NCBI RefSeq assembly: GCF_003589595.1
Contig: NW_020653750.1
Location: 9,978,272 to 10,042,271, forward strand
Direction of reading: 5' to 3'
Origin: Hyposmocoma kahamanoa
Taxonomy: Eukaryota > Arthropoda > Insecta > Lepidoptera > Cosmopterigidae
Length of the DNA: 64,000 nucleotides
Shown here: positions 21,431-29,632 of the stretch, piece by piece
Numbering within the stretch: position 1 is the stretch's first letter
Layout: every line of letters begins with the position of its first letter
Position numbers and translations under genes: made by a program
Notes under the pieces: model-generated
The model's input: the letters and a program-made list of their open reading frames with translations, nothing else
What the model was told of the DNA's origin: nothing
Databases searched by the model: none

Positions 21431-22137
21431 TAACCGACTTTAAAAAAGGAGGAGGTTCTCAATTCGACTGTATGTTGTTTTTTTTTTGTATGTATGTTAC
21501 GCGATAACTCCAGTATTTGTGAACCGATTTTCATGATTCTTTTTTGTTGGAAAGGGGGTATTTCCATAGTGGTCCCATTTTATTTTGAACAAAATCACCC
21601 ACCTCAAAGGGTGGCTGTTCACACATGAAGATTCATTTTTATAAATAGCGCCTAACTTTAATTTAGGAGCAATTACTTTTAGCAATTATTAAGTTGATTT
21701 TGCTATTTCTCCAATTCAAGGCGTTTTTCTTTCGATATACTTTGAGTAGTGTCGTAGTGAGAACCTATTTTAATTATCTCCAGTATCAAGTCCTGTATAG
21801 TGGCGAACTAGGGGATATTTCAATGAAACTTAGCAAATAGACGTAATTCCACGTACTTTTGAGGTCGGTTTTTTTAGTACTCTGTACCATTGACTTACAA
21901 TTATATGGACGTCGGGTTCGTGCTAAAAAGTGTCCGCACTTGTAAGGCGCTAAAATTGTATACAGAGCGCCAAACTCCGTTTTAGTCTTCATTTGTTCTA
22001 CTGACAGCGCGATACTGTGATGACATTACAATTTAAATTTCGAATAGGTTGACTTGGGACATTTTTTTCGTGGTTTCTGTATTAGACCCGTCGTCCATTT
22101 ATTTGTAAGTCAATGCTCTGGACTGAGATTATTACAA
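21431..22137 (+). repeat. Repeat D copy, interrupted by a MITE
   Basis: It starts AACCGACTTTAAAAAAGGAG and carries GTTGGAAAGGGGGTA and a GGTGGCTG block. It ends with GAGGTCGGTTTTTTTAGTAC at about 21861-21880. The sequence after the inserted MITE (ACTGAGATTATT, from about 22122) continues the same repeat, as shown by the copy at 60753. Confidence 0.7.
21888..22115 (-). mobile_element. 228-bp MITE, copy 3
   Basis: Same length, ends and internal sequence as the other three copies. Flanks are CTCTGTAC (21880-21887) and CTCTGGAC (22116-22123), an 8-bp duplication with one later mutation. It carries more substitutions than copies 1, 2 and 4. It is inserted in repeat D. Confidence 0.92.
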
Positions 22138-22288
22138 ATAAAATTTGTATTTGTTGACGTGATCTGTAAAAAGAATTAATTTCATATATTCGAATAGAAA
22201 GAATTTTTTTTTCAGATCCAAATGTTTTCAAACAATCCAACGTTTCGGGTTCTGTACATGGTCATGGCTGACTGAAATGTTAAATTAG

Positions 22289-22577
22289 TTTTTTTTTATA
22301 ACACCAAGTGACGGGCCGAACAACTGGTGGTAAGCGACACGTCTATCCACAACAGTTGTAGTGCCACTCAGCGCTTTAAATCGCAAAGGTTTTAGAGTCA
22401 CTGCCACTGCGCACGTCACCCTGAGACATAAGTTGACAAGTCCCAAGTGCCTGTAATTTCACCAGCACCCATACCCTTCAAAACCGAAACGCAGTAATGC
22501 TCACTCAATTAATGTTTGGCGACAGAAATGGTTAGTACTTCCCTGGACAAAAACTTCACAAGGAGGTCTATAGCTAC
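22289..22577 (-). repeat. SINE family B copy (minus)
   Basis: The low-coordinate end is an A/T run plus the complement of CGTCACTTGG. Next come GTGCCACTCAGCGCTTTAAA, TGCCTGTAATTTCACCAGCA and the 5' block near 22540-22570. Confidence 0.7.
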
Positions 22578-22800
22578 TAGAAGTAGTTATAGCTAATATT
22601 AATGCCCCGAGTACATAAACAAATCGATGTATTAATGCAAACCACCCTATTTTATGGATAAGAGTTAAAGTTATTAATTGGTATATTAAAATCTTTAAAT
22701 CAAATCTTTTTAATTTACTAAAGAATATTCCAACTTACGTTACATATGTTTTACAATATATTTTACTTGAATTTTCACTAAATTAAAGTTATTCATTAAC

Positions 22801-23043
22801 TGCCTCTGTGGCCGAACGGTTACCATGCCGGACTGCCACGCAGAGGTCCCAGGATCGATTCCCGGGCCGGGAGAAATGTTTGTATGGCCTACATTTATTT
22901 CTCTCGTGAGTTTGGGTGTAATTTGTGGTTGTCTATGTGTGTGTGTGTCCATGGCACCCGCGACACAGGGTTTCCCTAGTGCGGGGCTATGTTGAGTGTG
23001 AGCGTTATTATTACTATTATTATTTTTACTATTATTATTATTA
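22801..23043 (+). repeat. SINE family A, near full-length
   Basis: The tRNA-like head runs TGCCTCTGTGGCCGAACGGT to a B-box-like GGATCGATTCCC at 22851-22862. The body has TTTATTTCTCTCGTGAGTTT, GTGTGTCCATGGCACCCGCG and GTTTCCCTAGTGCGGGGCTA. It ends in TTA repeats. This is the reference copy for eight insertions in the window. Confidence 0.82.
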
Positions 23044-23064
23044 AAAGGAAATTAGAAATAAAAC

Positions 23065-23275
23065 AGCCTAATGGTTTGACCCTCCACCTCACTAGTAGAG
23101 TGTCGTGGGTTCGAAATCGGCTTGCACTTCTGAGATTTTGGAATTTATGTGAGAAGTTTGATTTAAAAATTTACCATGACATTTTTAGTGAACGAAAACA
23201 TCATGAAGAAACCTACACATATCTGCAAAGTAATTAAAATATTTGTATGAGGTCCCCAATTCGCATTGTGAGAGA
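23065..23275 (+). repeat. SINE family F (lepidopteran GAAAACATC-type)
   Basis: The head has a B-box-like GTGGGTTCGAAATC. The body carries TTCTGAGATTTTGGAATTTA, GTGAACGAAAACATCATGAA and GAAACCTACACAT, and ends CCAATTCGCATTG. These are hallmarks of a very widespread lepidopteran SINE. It abuts the TTA tail of the preceding SINE A. Confidence 0.7.
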
Positions 23276-23647
23276 AATAAATTTTAGAAATAAAATATAT
23301 TTCATAGGTACTGCAGTCTTATGCCTGCTTGGGATATTTTTATCAGAAAAAATACTGGATCCCAAACTGGGTGTTTTTATTTTGATCGATTTAGATTAAT
23401 AAATACAAATACAAAATAATTTATTACCCCACAAAAAGACACAACGTACAATAACTATGATGTACTTAAATATTAGTCACTTTTGTGGGAGACTGAAGCC
23501 TAAACTAAGTCTAGATTGTATGATAGGTCTCCAGGCACCCACCGCGAATGTAGTACAAACACATCAAGTGAATAAGGGAAAGATAAATTATGTTAAACAA
23601 CAATTGTGTGATATATGTGATATATCCAAACACAGAACATAATACGA

Positions 23648-23844
23648 GCATCACCTTTCTGCCGCCAAGCCGTAATGTCAGCATTACTGTGTTCCGGTTT
23701 TGAAGAGTACAGGCGCAGAGGCAGTGCCCCTCTGAGCTTTGCGATTTAAAGCTCTGAGTGGCACTGCAACTGTTATGGAGAGGCGTGTAGCTTACCATCA
23801 GGCGCACGACTCGTTCGTCCCGTCACTTGATATTATAAAAAAAA
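23648..23844 (+). repeat. SINE family B copy, internal deletion
   Basis: It has CTGCCGCCAAGCCGTAATGT, GTGTTCCGGTTTTGAAGAGT, GCGATTTAAAGCTCTGAGTG, CATCAGGCGCACGACTCGTT and a CCCGTCACTTGATATTATAA end. The segment with the GTGAAATTACAGG block is deleted. Confidence 0.7.
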
Positions 23845-24314
23845 CAGCCTTCGATCTATAGTTTCCAACTGTTTAGTAATTTTTCCGAAAATTGTTTTTG
23901 GGAAAAAAGTAGATTCATTTCCAATTTGTAGCAATCGCCATAGCCTAAGAACTCGTTACTTAATGTAATATTTCGATATTTTACTTTTGTAGTTAAACAT
24001 TGTTAGTTACATAATATAATGTGATTACATGACCCAGTGTCCGCGGTTGTAATTAAGAACTGTTCGTGGCTGTACCCTTGTTATGACAAATATTATTGTT
24101 GTATAGGATATAATGTACGGTGTCCCTTTGTGAAATATTGGGATAGTTACTTTGGACTTTAGTACTCACACGTTAAAATCTCTCAATACTTAATATCTAT
24201 AGTGAAAAACTATTTACATGGGTCCTGCTTTCTTCCTTTCTTTCTTTGAATTCAAAAGTGTGTACATCAATTTTTAATCCAATATAAAATTGCTTATTTC
24301 CATTCCAAGATTTT

Positions 24315-24650
24315 GCTAATTTGATGATCTTAGTAGTCCTACGGTTATCACTGTGAACGCTAGCTGAAAGGTCCCAGATTCGATTCCTGGTAGAAACAAT
24401 TTGGGAAACGGACATTTCTAAATTAAATAAATAAATAACGTACACACTTAAAGTCCCGCGCTGTAGGGAAACCCTGTTTCGCGGGTACCATGGCCAACTA
24501 TCAATTACATCCAAACTCATGAGAGAAATAAATGTAGGCCTTGGAAATATTTCTCCCGGTTCGGAAACCGAACCCGGGAACTCTATGTGTCAGACCAGCA
24601 ATTGCAATTGGTTCTGGTCTGGATAGTGATGTAGAGTGAATTCCGTTTGG
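24315..24650 (+). repeat. SINE family C, split by a SINE A insertion
   Basis: The left part (24315-24423) has a tRNA-like head with AGATTCGATTCCTGG and ends ACAATTTGGGA...TTTCTAAATTA. The right part (24595-24650) resumes with AATTGGTTCTGGTCTGG and GTAGAGTGAATTCC. The uninterrupted copy at 34601-34733 shows the two parts are normally adjacent. Confidence 0.7.
24424..24594 (-). repeat. SINE family A nested in SINE C
   Basis: Reverse complement landmarks: the AGGGAAACCCTG block, GCGGGTACCATGGCC, CATGAGAGAAATAAATG and a CCCGGTTCGGAAACCGAACC region. The tRNA-like head is truncated at the right boundary. Confidence 0.7.
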
Positions 24651-24679
24651 TATTCATGGTACAAGTACACTGTACACGA

Positions 24680-24900
24680 TTTTCCTGGATTGAAACCAGG
24701 CAATTGGCATGGCATATTATTACTACGTTTTTATGTCGAATATATACCATTCACGGAAATTGTGAACCGTCTTCTTTTCGGAAGTCAAACTAAAGTCCCT
24801 TTTTCATTACATTTTTACTTTGCAAACGCGTGCAAGGTTTCTCACGATGTTTTCTTTCCACTAAGTTCATGGAAAATTTCAAACTTAACTTTTATTATAC
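24680..24900 (-). repeat. SINE family F fragment (minus)
   Basis: The strongest match is the complement of GAAAACATCGTGAGAAACCT at about 24838-24857. Diverged sequence on both sides is consistent with the same family. Confidence 0.4.
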
Positions 24901-25690
24901 CAATCAGGTAACTCACAAGCTAATTGTACGTCAGTGGCACAGTAACCGACACACAAGAAAGATTCACACTGTGATTGACATTCACTTACACGCTTCAAAG
25001 GTATCAAGCAAGGCAAGTTCAAAAACGTATTCCTGGTACGGAAGAAAATTTATTCCCGGTAATCTAAGAAGATTTATTCCCCGTATTTGGAAGACAGCCG
25101 TTCCCATATACATGACCGTTTGTACCTACAACTTTTTATTTCTGAAATGTTACATACTCGGTTGTCGTACAATTAAATTGGTGTAGCAATGTTTCACTGT
25201 TTTGTTAAACAACATTCCAAATTCATACAATATAACATTCCTTCATACAATTGATATGAATTTGACATACTCGCCTGATGTGACAGCTGGATATAGTCGA
25301 TTGCAGCTATCGCAATTTGTATGGAAAGAGAATATTCGTTTCTAGTTGCCGGTTACTTGTATCCAACAAAAGACACTCGTTTGCGCGGCGCCTTTGTCCC
25401 TTTAGCACACATGCGCACGCACGCACGCACTTATCTTTACACTTTAATCGTAACTTCTTCAATATATTGTTAGAGAATTGTTATCCGTGATGAGAGAGAG
25501 CGAGAGCTTATGTTTAGTTTGTGTTCCAGTTTCTTTCAAATATAATGTGGAACAGGAGTGTAGAGCACCTTGCAAAACAATAAATAAAAATATATTAAAT
25601 ATCTAATTACATATTCGATATTAAGATTGCGTACTTATAAATTGGACGCAACTATTTCCTCCATACATATCAAATTAATGATGATCTTTG
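24901..25690. other. Unassigned stretch
   Basis: No gene seen. A short CGCA microsatellite lies near 25412-25430. Confidence 0.35.
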
Positions 25691-25772
25691 ATGTGTGTGT
25701 CCATGGCACCCGCGACACACGGTTCCCCTATTGCGGGCTATGAGTGTGTGCTTGTTTGTATTGTCGTGTGTA
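25691..25772 (+). repeat. SINE family A, 3' fragment
   Basis: It carries GTGTGTCCATGGCACCCGCG and a diverged CCCTATTGCGGGCTATGAG end. The tRNA-like head is missing. Confidence 0.65.
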
Positions 25773-26046
25773 TTTATTTATATTTTCAGGAGACAACAAC
25801 AAAGTGAGTTTTGGCTTTTCGCGACTGTTACACATTGGAAATGAGACTATGTTTTCCGGATTTGAAATCACTTATATTTTTACAGATCCTATGACTACTG
25901 CAACATTGTGTCTGATTTTATAATGCAAACCCTACTCTGAAGTATAGTAAGTAAGCAATTCTAAATTTTCGGTCAGTATCATAATTACTAAAGCGGTCAA
26001 GAAATCGTACCGTTGGTGTAATGAAGCCACTACTAAGCGTACTTTT

Positions 26047-26140
26047 ATGGACAGGCGTGTCGCTTACCATCAGGCAAAGACAGGCGAGTCAGGCTAGATG
26101 AACTAGTCGAGCGATTTGTTTGTTCCATTACTTGGTACAT
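26047..26140 (+). repeat. SINE family B, 3' fragment
   Basis: It has ATGGACAGGCGTGTCGCTTA and CCATCAGGC, and ends in a degenerate CCATTACTTGGTA just upstream of the mariner remnant. Confidence 0.55.
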
Positions 26141-26849
26141 AGGGTGCACTTTAAGTTTCCGGAACTGGCCACTTACATAAAAAATGTTTAAAAAGTAATT
26201 ACAACATTTGAAAATGGAACTCTTTGGCTGTAGAATACAGTTTGTTTCATCTGACTGTCACTTGTTTTTACATAGTGGCGTCATTTTAGAAATTAGTTGT
26301 CTACATCACCGTGGATTTAACTCGTGAAAACTTTCGTAGTATGATTTTTTCTATTTTAAGTGTAATTTAATTGCTCAGCGGAGCGTCGCTCGACTACAAA
26401 CTGCTTTTGGCGATGAAGCACCATGCAAGACAACCATTTATAGCTGGTTTGCAGAATTCAAATGCGGTCGTGTGAATCTCAGTGACGAATTTCGTGATGG
26501 TCACCCGTCCACTACTGTGAACAACAAAAACATGGATGCTGTTCACCATATGCTCAAAACAGACAGGCATGTGCATAGGCATAAGTCAAATACAATCAAT
26601 AATACACAAACCCTTGGGTGTGACAAAGCTTTGCTTTCGGTGGATCCCACACAATTTGACTGAGGCTCCAAAAACGGATCGCGTCACTTGGTGCAATGCC
26701 ATGCTTACGGGGCGTCAAATTTGTTATGGGACATTGTAACAGGTGACGAAACATGGATTTATAGTTACGATCCCAAAACAAAGCAGCAATCAAGCGTATA
26801 GGTGTCCAGTTTTATTAAAAAATAACGTGGCTACAGTGGGGTGTGTAAT

Positions 26850-27110
26850 ATGTCATATAATTTTTTTTAACATAACGCTCAATTGTCATACGTTCATTTC
26901 AAATAAACTCATTTAATAATAAACAAATAAATAAATAAACTTTTAATATAAACTTAAATATTATAATTTCACTTTATATAACAATCATGTACTCTAACAC
27001 TCATTTCTAATAACAATCATAAGTTATAAACCTCAGTTAATATAACAACAATTTATATAAATATCATTTAACCTAACGCCTGATTATACGCAAGTAGCAA
27101 AAACTAATGT
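26850..27110 (+). repeat. Degenerate 16-mer array, left arm of the MULE-like element
   Basis: Successive units begin TCAT or CAT and contain TATAACA or a variant. Examples are CTTTATATAACAATCATG, CATTTCTAATAACAATCATA and CAGTTAATATAACAACAA. The spacing is about 14-18 bases. The strand-inverted equivalent lies at the right end. Confidence 0.55.
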
Positions 27111-27142
27111 ACGGTTATACGTATAATTATTTTTGTAGTTAG

Positions 27143-27150
27143 TATAAATA
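27143..27150 (+). promoter_or_regulatory. TATA box of the FLYWCH ORF
   Basis: TATAAATA lies 104 bases upstream of the ATG at 27254, spacing that leaves room for a short 5' leader. The match is good but unproven. Confidence 0.45.
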
Positions 27151-27253
27151 CGGGGTAGATGAAAAAAATGCTCATGTTGTCTGTCACAAATAAGTTAATA
27201 AGTCGTTGAGAAGTTGTATTTGGTCAGAAAATTGTTGAAAATAAAATTCAAAT

Positions 27254-27484
27254 ATGTCTATTTTAAACAGTAGTACATTTAAAAGTTCGAAAGGACGTCT
27301 GAAATTGTTTGTTAATGGATTTATTTATAATAAAAACAGACAAGTGAATAATACAGTGTATTGGATTTGTGAATTATACCAAACCAAGCAATGCAAGTCT
27401 CGTGCAACCACAATAGTGAATATGGAAACCGGTCAATTTTTAAGAAGCATAGCTTCGAATTTAAATTTAAAAAGAAATTTCTAA
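27254..27484 (+). CDS. FLYWCH-type zinc finger ORF carried by the MULE-like element
   Basis: The 76-residue product fits the FLYWCH pattern. It has F-x-SSKG at about 9-14, then a hydrophobic strand and NGFIY at 21-25. YW-I-C (Tyr36, Trp37, Cys39) follows, then CKSR (Cys47). The downstream His pair is not in frame. A one-base shift near 27440 would place a KKHSF-like segment there, so the finger is probably truncated by a frameshift. FLYWCH domains descend from Mutator-type transposases (the WRKY-GCM1 superfamily), which agrees with the 9-bp target duplication. A TATA box lies upstream and AATAAA at 27541-27546 downstream. Function beyond DNA binding cannot be claimed. Confidence 0.6.
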   Translation: MSILNSSTFKSSKGRLKLFVNGFIYNKNRQVNNTVYWICELYQTKQCKSRATTIVNMETGQFLRSIASNLNLKRNF

Positions 27485-27904
27485 TGAATATTAATTATAA
27501 TAATTATGAATATAAACTAATTTTTTCCTATGTTTTACTAAATAAATGCTGATTATATGTGTATAATTTTTTTATTTCAATTTCAACAAACGATATTCCT
27601 AAAACTAATAGTATATCAATTATAATTTGACCTGAAACTATGTTCGTAAACGCAAACAAATTCGCTTCTGGCGGCTTTTTCATATACTAACCTAACCTAA
27701 CCTACTAGATAGAGGACGCAACCAAGATTTGACCTATGTGAAATACATTTGTTTTCTTTTAAACCACCAAGGAATCCAGTGTGTAACAATAATAATTTTG
27801 TCGAAACGAAGATTCAGCTATGTAAACTATACTATTGAAAACATAAAGTTACACTCTAGTATCGAACAGACAAGTACCACGGCGAGCCGGGTTTAACTTT
27901 ATTA

Positions 27905-28110
27905 TTTATAAAAAATGACATTATACTATGTGAAAATTATCAGAATTGACAATATATGAAATGACAGTTATATGATATGAGCTTTATTTTATAAAAAGTT
28001 ATAAAATGTGAATGTTATATCAAACAACAATTATATGAAGTTAAAATATAGGAACTGAAATTAGTCCAAATGAAAATTATATTATATGAACGGTATATGT
28101 TCTGAAATTA
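27905..28110 (-). repeat. Degenerate 16-mer array, right arm of the MULE-like element
   Basis: Units such as GACAGTTATATGATATGA and AACAACAATTATATGAAG are the inverted form of the left array. A (TAACC)-type run of three CCTAA units occurs earlier at 27688-27703, outside this array. Confidence 0.55.
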
Positions 28111-28599
28111 GTTTATTTGATTTTCGAACAACTGAGACGCACCCGGCTACAGTTGCTTTGGAGAATCGTTGTACCGTGAATAGAGATTGGTACACGACTA
28201 TTTGTTTGCCGGAAGTTATTGACAAACTCCGTAAAAATAACCGTAAACGCCGTATCATCTTGCACCACGGTAATGTCTTACACGGCCAGACAGACAAATG
28301 AATTTTGAAGTGAACCACGTTAACCTTATGAGCCATCCCGCGTACAGTCCCGTCCTGGCACCTTGTGACTTTCATTTATTGCCGAAAATTAAGAACCAGT
28401 TACGCGGTCAACGATTTTCATCACCTGAAGAGGCTGTCGAAGAGTATGAAAAATGTGTTTCAGAGATTGTCACTGAGGAATGGCATAAATGTTTTCAAAA
28501 TTGGTTCATTCGTATGAAAAAGTGCATTAACGCTAACGGAGAATATTTTGAGAAACAATAAATTCATTTCTGATCATTTACAGTAAATATTAATTCGTA

Positions 28600-28760
28600 C
28601 CTTTTTTATAATAAAAGCACATGTGGTCTATATGTCAAATGCGCTTTTGTCACACGAAAGCCTTAAATATGATACGACCTACAGGAACCAAATAACGTAT
28701 AAGTGAAATTTTATAGCTCTCCTATTTAAGCATAATAATGTTACCGACTGATTTCGGGCG
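28600..28760 (+). repeat. Interspersed repeat G, copy 1
   Basis: It carries GTGAAATTTTATAGCTCTCC followed by TATTTAAGCATAATAATGTTA. Further upstream is CACATGTGGTCTATATGTCA. The same ordered pieces occur at 44345-44510 (minus) and in part at 40400-40475. Confidence 0.5.
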
Positions 28761-28800
28761 TAGTCTTGAAACCTCTTTATCCAGATCTTTATTCAGAAAG

Positions 28801-28941
28801 GTGGTGCGGTCAGCGGTGCGTTCAAGGTTTGCCCGTACATTGCACGCAAATGTGTGTTGGCTGTATCCAACACAAGTTGGATACATCCAACACAAGAAAC
28901 AATGTACGCGAAATCTTTGAACGCCGCGCTGACCGCACCAC
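28801..28941. repeat. 141-bp foldback element
   Basis: The left arm is GTGGTGCGGTCAGCGGTGCG continuing to 28842. The right arm (about 28900-28941) is its complement with about six mismatches, ending CGCGCTGACCGCACCAC. The central loop holds ATCCAACACAAG twice. I see no clear target duplication. Confidence 0.7.
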
Positions 28942-29524
28942 TATTGCTAATTTGTGGCCTTTCTCTCTCTCTTCCTGAAATGTTGTAATTTGAATACGTG
29001 GCCATATTATAGCAAGGATGTGAAATATTCCAATTTACGCTTCATACATTGTATGGTCTGTCTGTACAAATTCAGTTAGGAGAAGTCGTCAGACGTCACG
29101 ACTGCTCTCAGACGTCAGACGTCGTCGTTTGTCAAAAGAAAGTCGGTCTAATTTTGAATTCCTGTCTCTCTAGTAAGTTTGTTTTTGTGGCCTGTCAGTT
29201 CACTGGTCATCCATGGAGGCTGAACGCTGGTCATCCGTGGAGGCGGGTCGTGACATACATATTTGTAGAATATATTCTATAATTAATAGTATTTAATAAT
29301 AATAATAGTGACTATGTATACATATAAATACAGTATAATACAGTACAGGGTTTGAGTCGTCCATCAATATTATGTTAAAATCCTCCTATAATTTCTCTAG
29401 TAAGTATATGTTTGTTAATTCTTTTGGGTGGACCTAAATCTGAATAACTTCATTGCTAGTCTTCTTTCATTTTGAAATTAGGCGAAGCACTACGACTTTT
29501 GTAGCAAATTCTTGCTACGAACTC
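28942..29524. other. Unassigned stretch with small direct repeats
   Basis: CAGACGTC recurs at 29090-29125. A CTGGTCATCC-TGGAGGC unit occurs twice, 26 bases apart, at about 29201-29245. No gene is recognised. Confidence 0.35.
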
Positions 29525-29632
29525 TACATCATAGAATCTTTGTCCTGCAGAAACGTGCAGTTAGGGCAATTTACNNNNNNNNNNTGCTTACCTATGAAAT
29601 AAAGATTATTTTGATTTGATTTGATTTGATCT
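29525..29632 (+). mobile_element. LINE 3' copy containing the assembly gap
   Basis: 29531-29574 matches the RT remnant at 42717-42758: GAATCTTTGTCCTGCAGAAA, then CGTGCAGTTAGGGCAATTTAC. After the gap, TGCTTACCTATGAAATAAAG plus ATTATTTTGA and a TTTGAT tail match the 3' end of the same element at 43289-43341. The internal part is missing from the assembly. Confidence 0.88.
29575..29584. other. Assembly gap of ten N
   Basis: Ten Ns interrupt the LINE. By comparison with the element at 42243-43341, about 530 bases of LINE sequence would be expected here. The gap length therefore looks nominal, unless the copy is internally deleted. Confidence 0.95.

Larger units (their letters stand above)
26838..28144 (+). 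mobile_element. Mutator-like (MULE) element inserted in the mariner
   Basis: The insert is flanked by perfect 9-bp copies of GGCTACAGT (26829-26837 and 28145-28153). A 9-bp duplication is the Mutator superfamily signature. The ends are similar inverted starts, GGGGTGTGT and, from the right, GGGTGCGT. Both flanks contain arrays of degenerate units of about 16 bp, with a TCAT-TATAACAA-like consensus on the left and the inverted form on the right. Its only recognisable gene is the small FLYWCH-type ORF. With no MULE transposase visible, the copy appears non-autonomous. Confidence 0.78.
26345..28561 (+). pseudogene. mariner transposase, inactivated and split
   Basis: The left part (26345-26837) encodes the DNA-binding region: RLQTAFGDEAPCKTTIYSWF, LSDEFRDGHPSTTVNNKN, AVHHMLKTDRHV. 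It then reaches the first catalytic block, IVTGDETWIYSYDPKTKQQS. The right part (from 28145) resumes with ATVALENRCTVNRDWYTTIC. It continues LHHGNVLHG, then HPAYSPVLAPCDF and SSPEEAVEEYEKC, and ends NGEYFEKQ at the stop 28559-28561. This is the mariner (D,D34D) family. The second catalytic Asp is Gly here (HHGN for HHDN). At least one frameshift near 28298 and several in the left half add to the damage. A 1,307-bp element sits inside. Confidence 0.88.

Noticed and set aside
22801..22875. A genuine tRNA gene
   Set aside because: The A and B boxes are present but no acceptor stem forms and the same sequence heads several SINE A copies followed by a common body.
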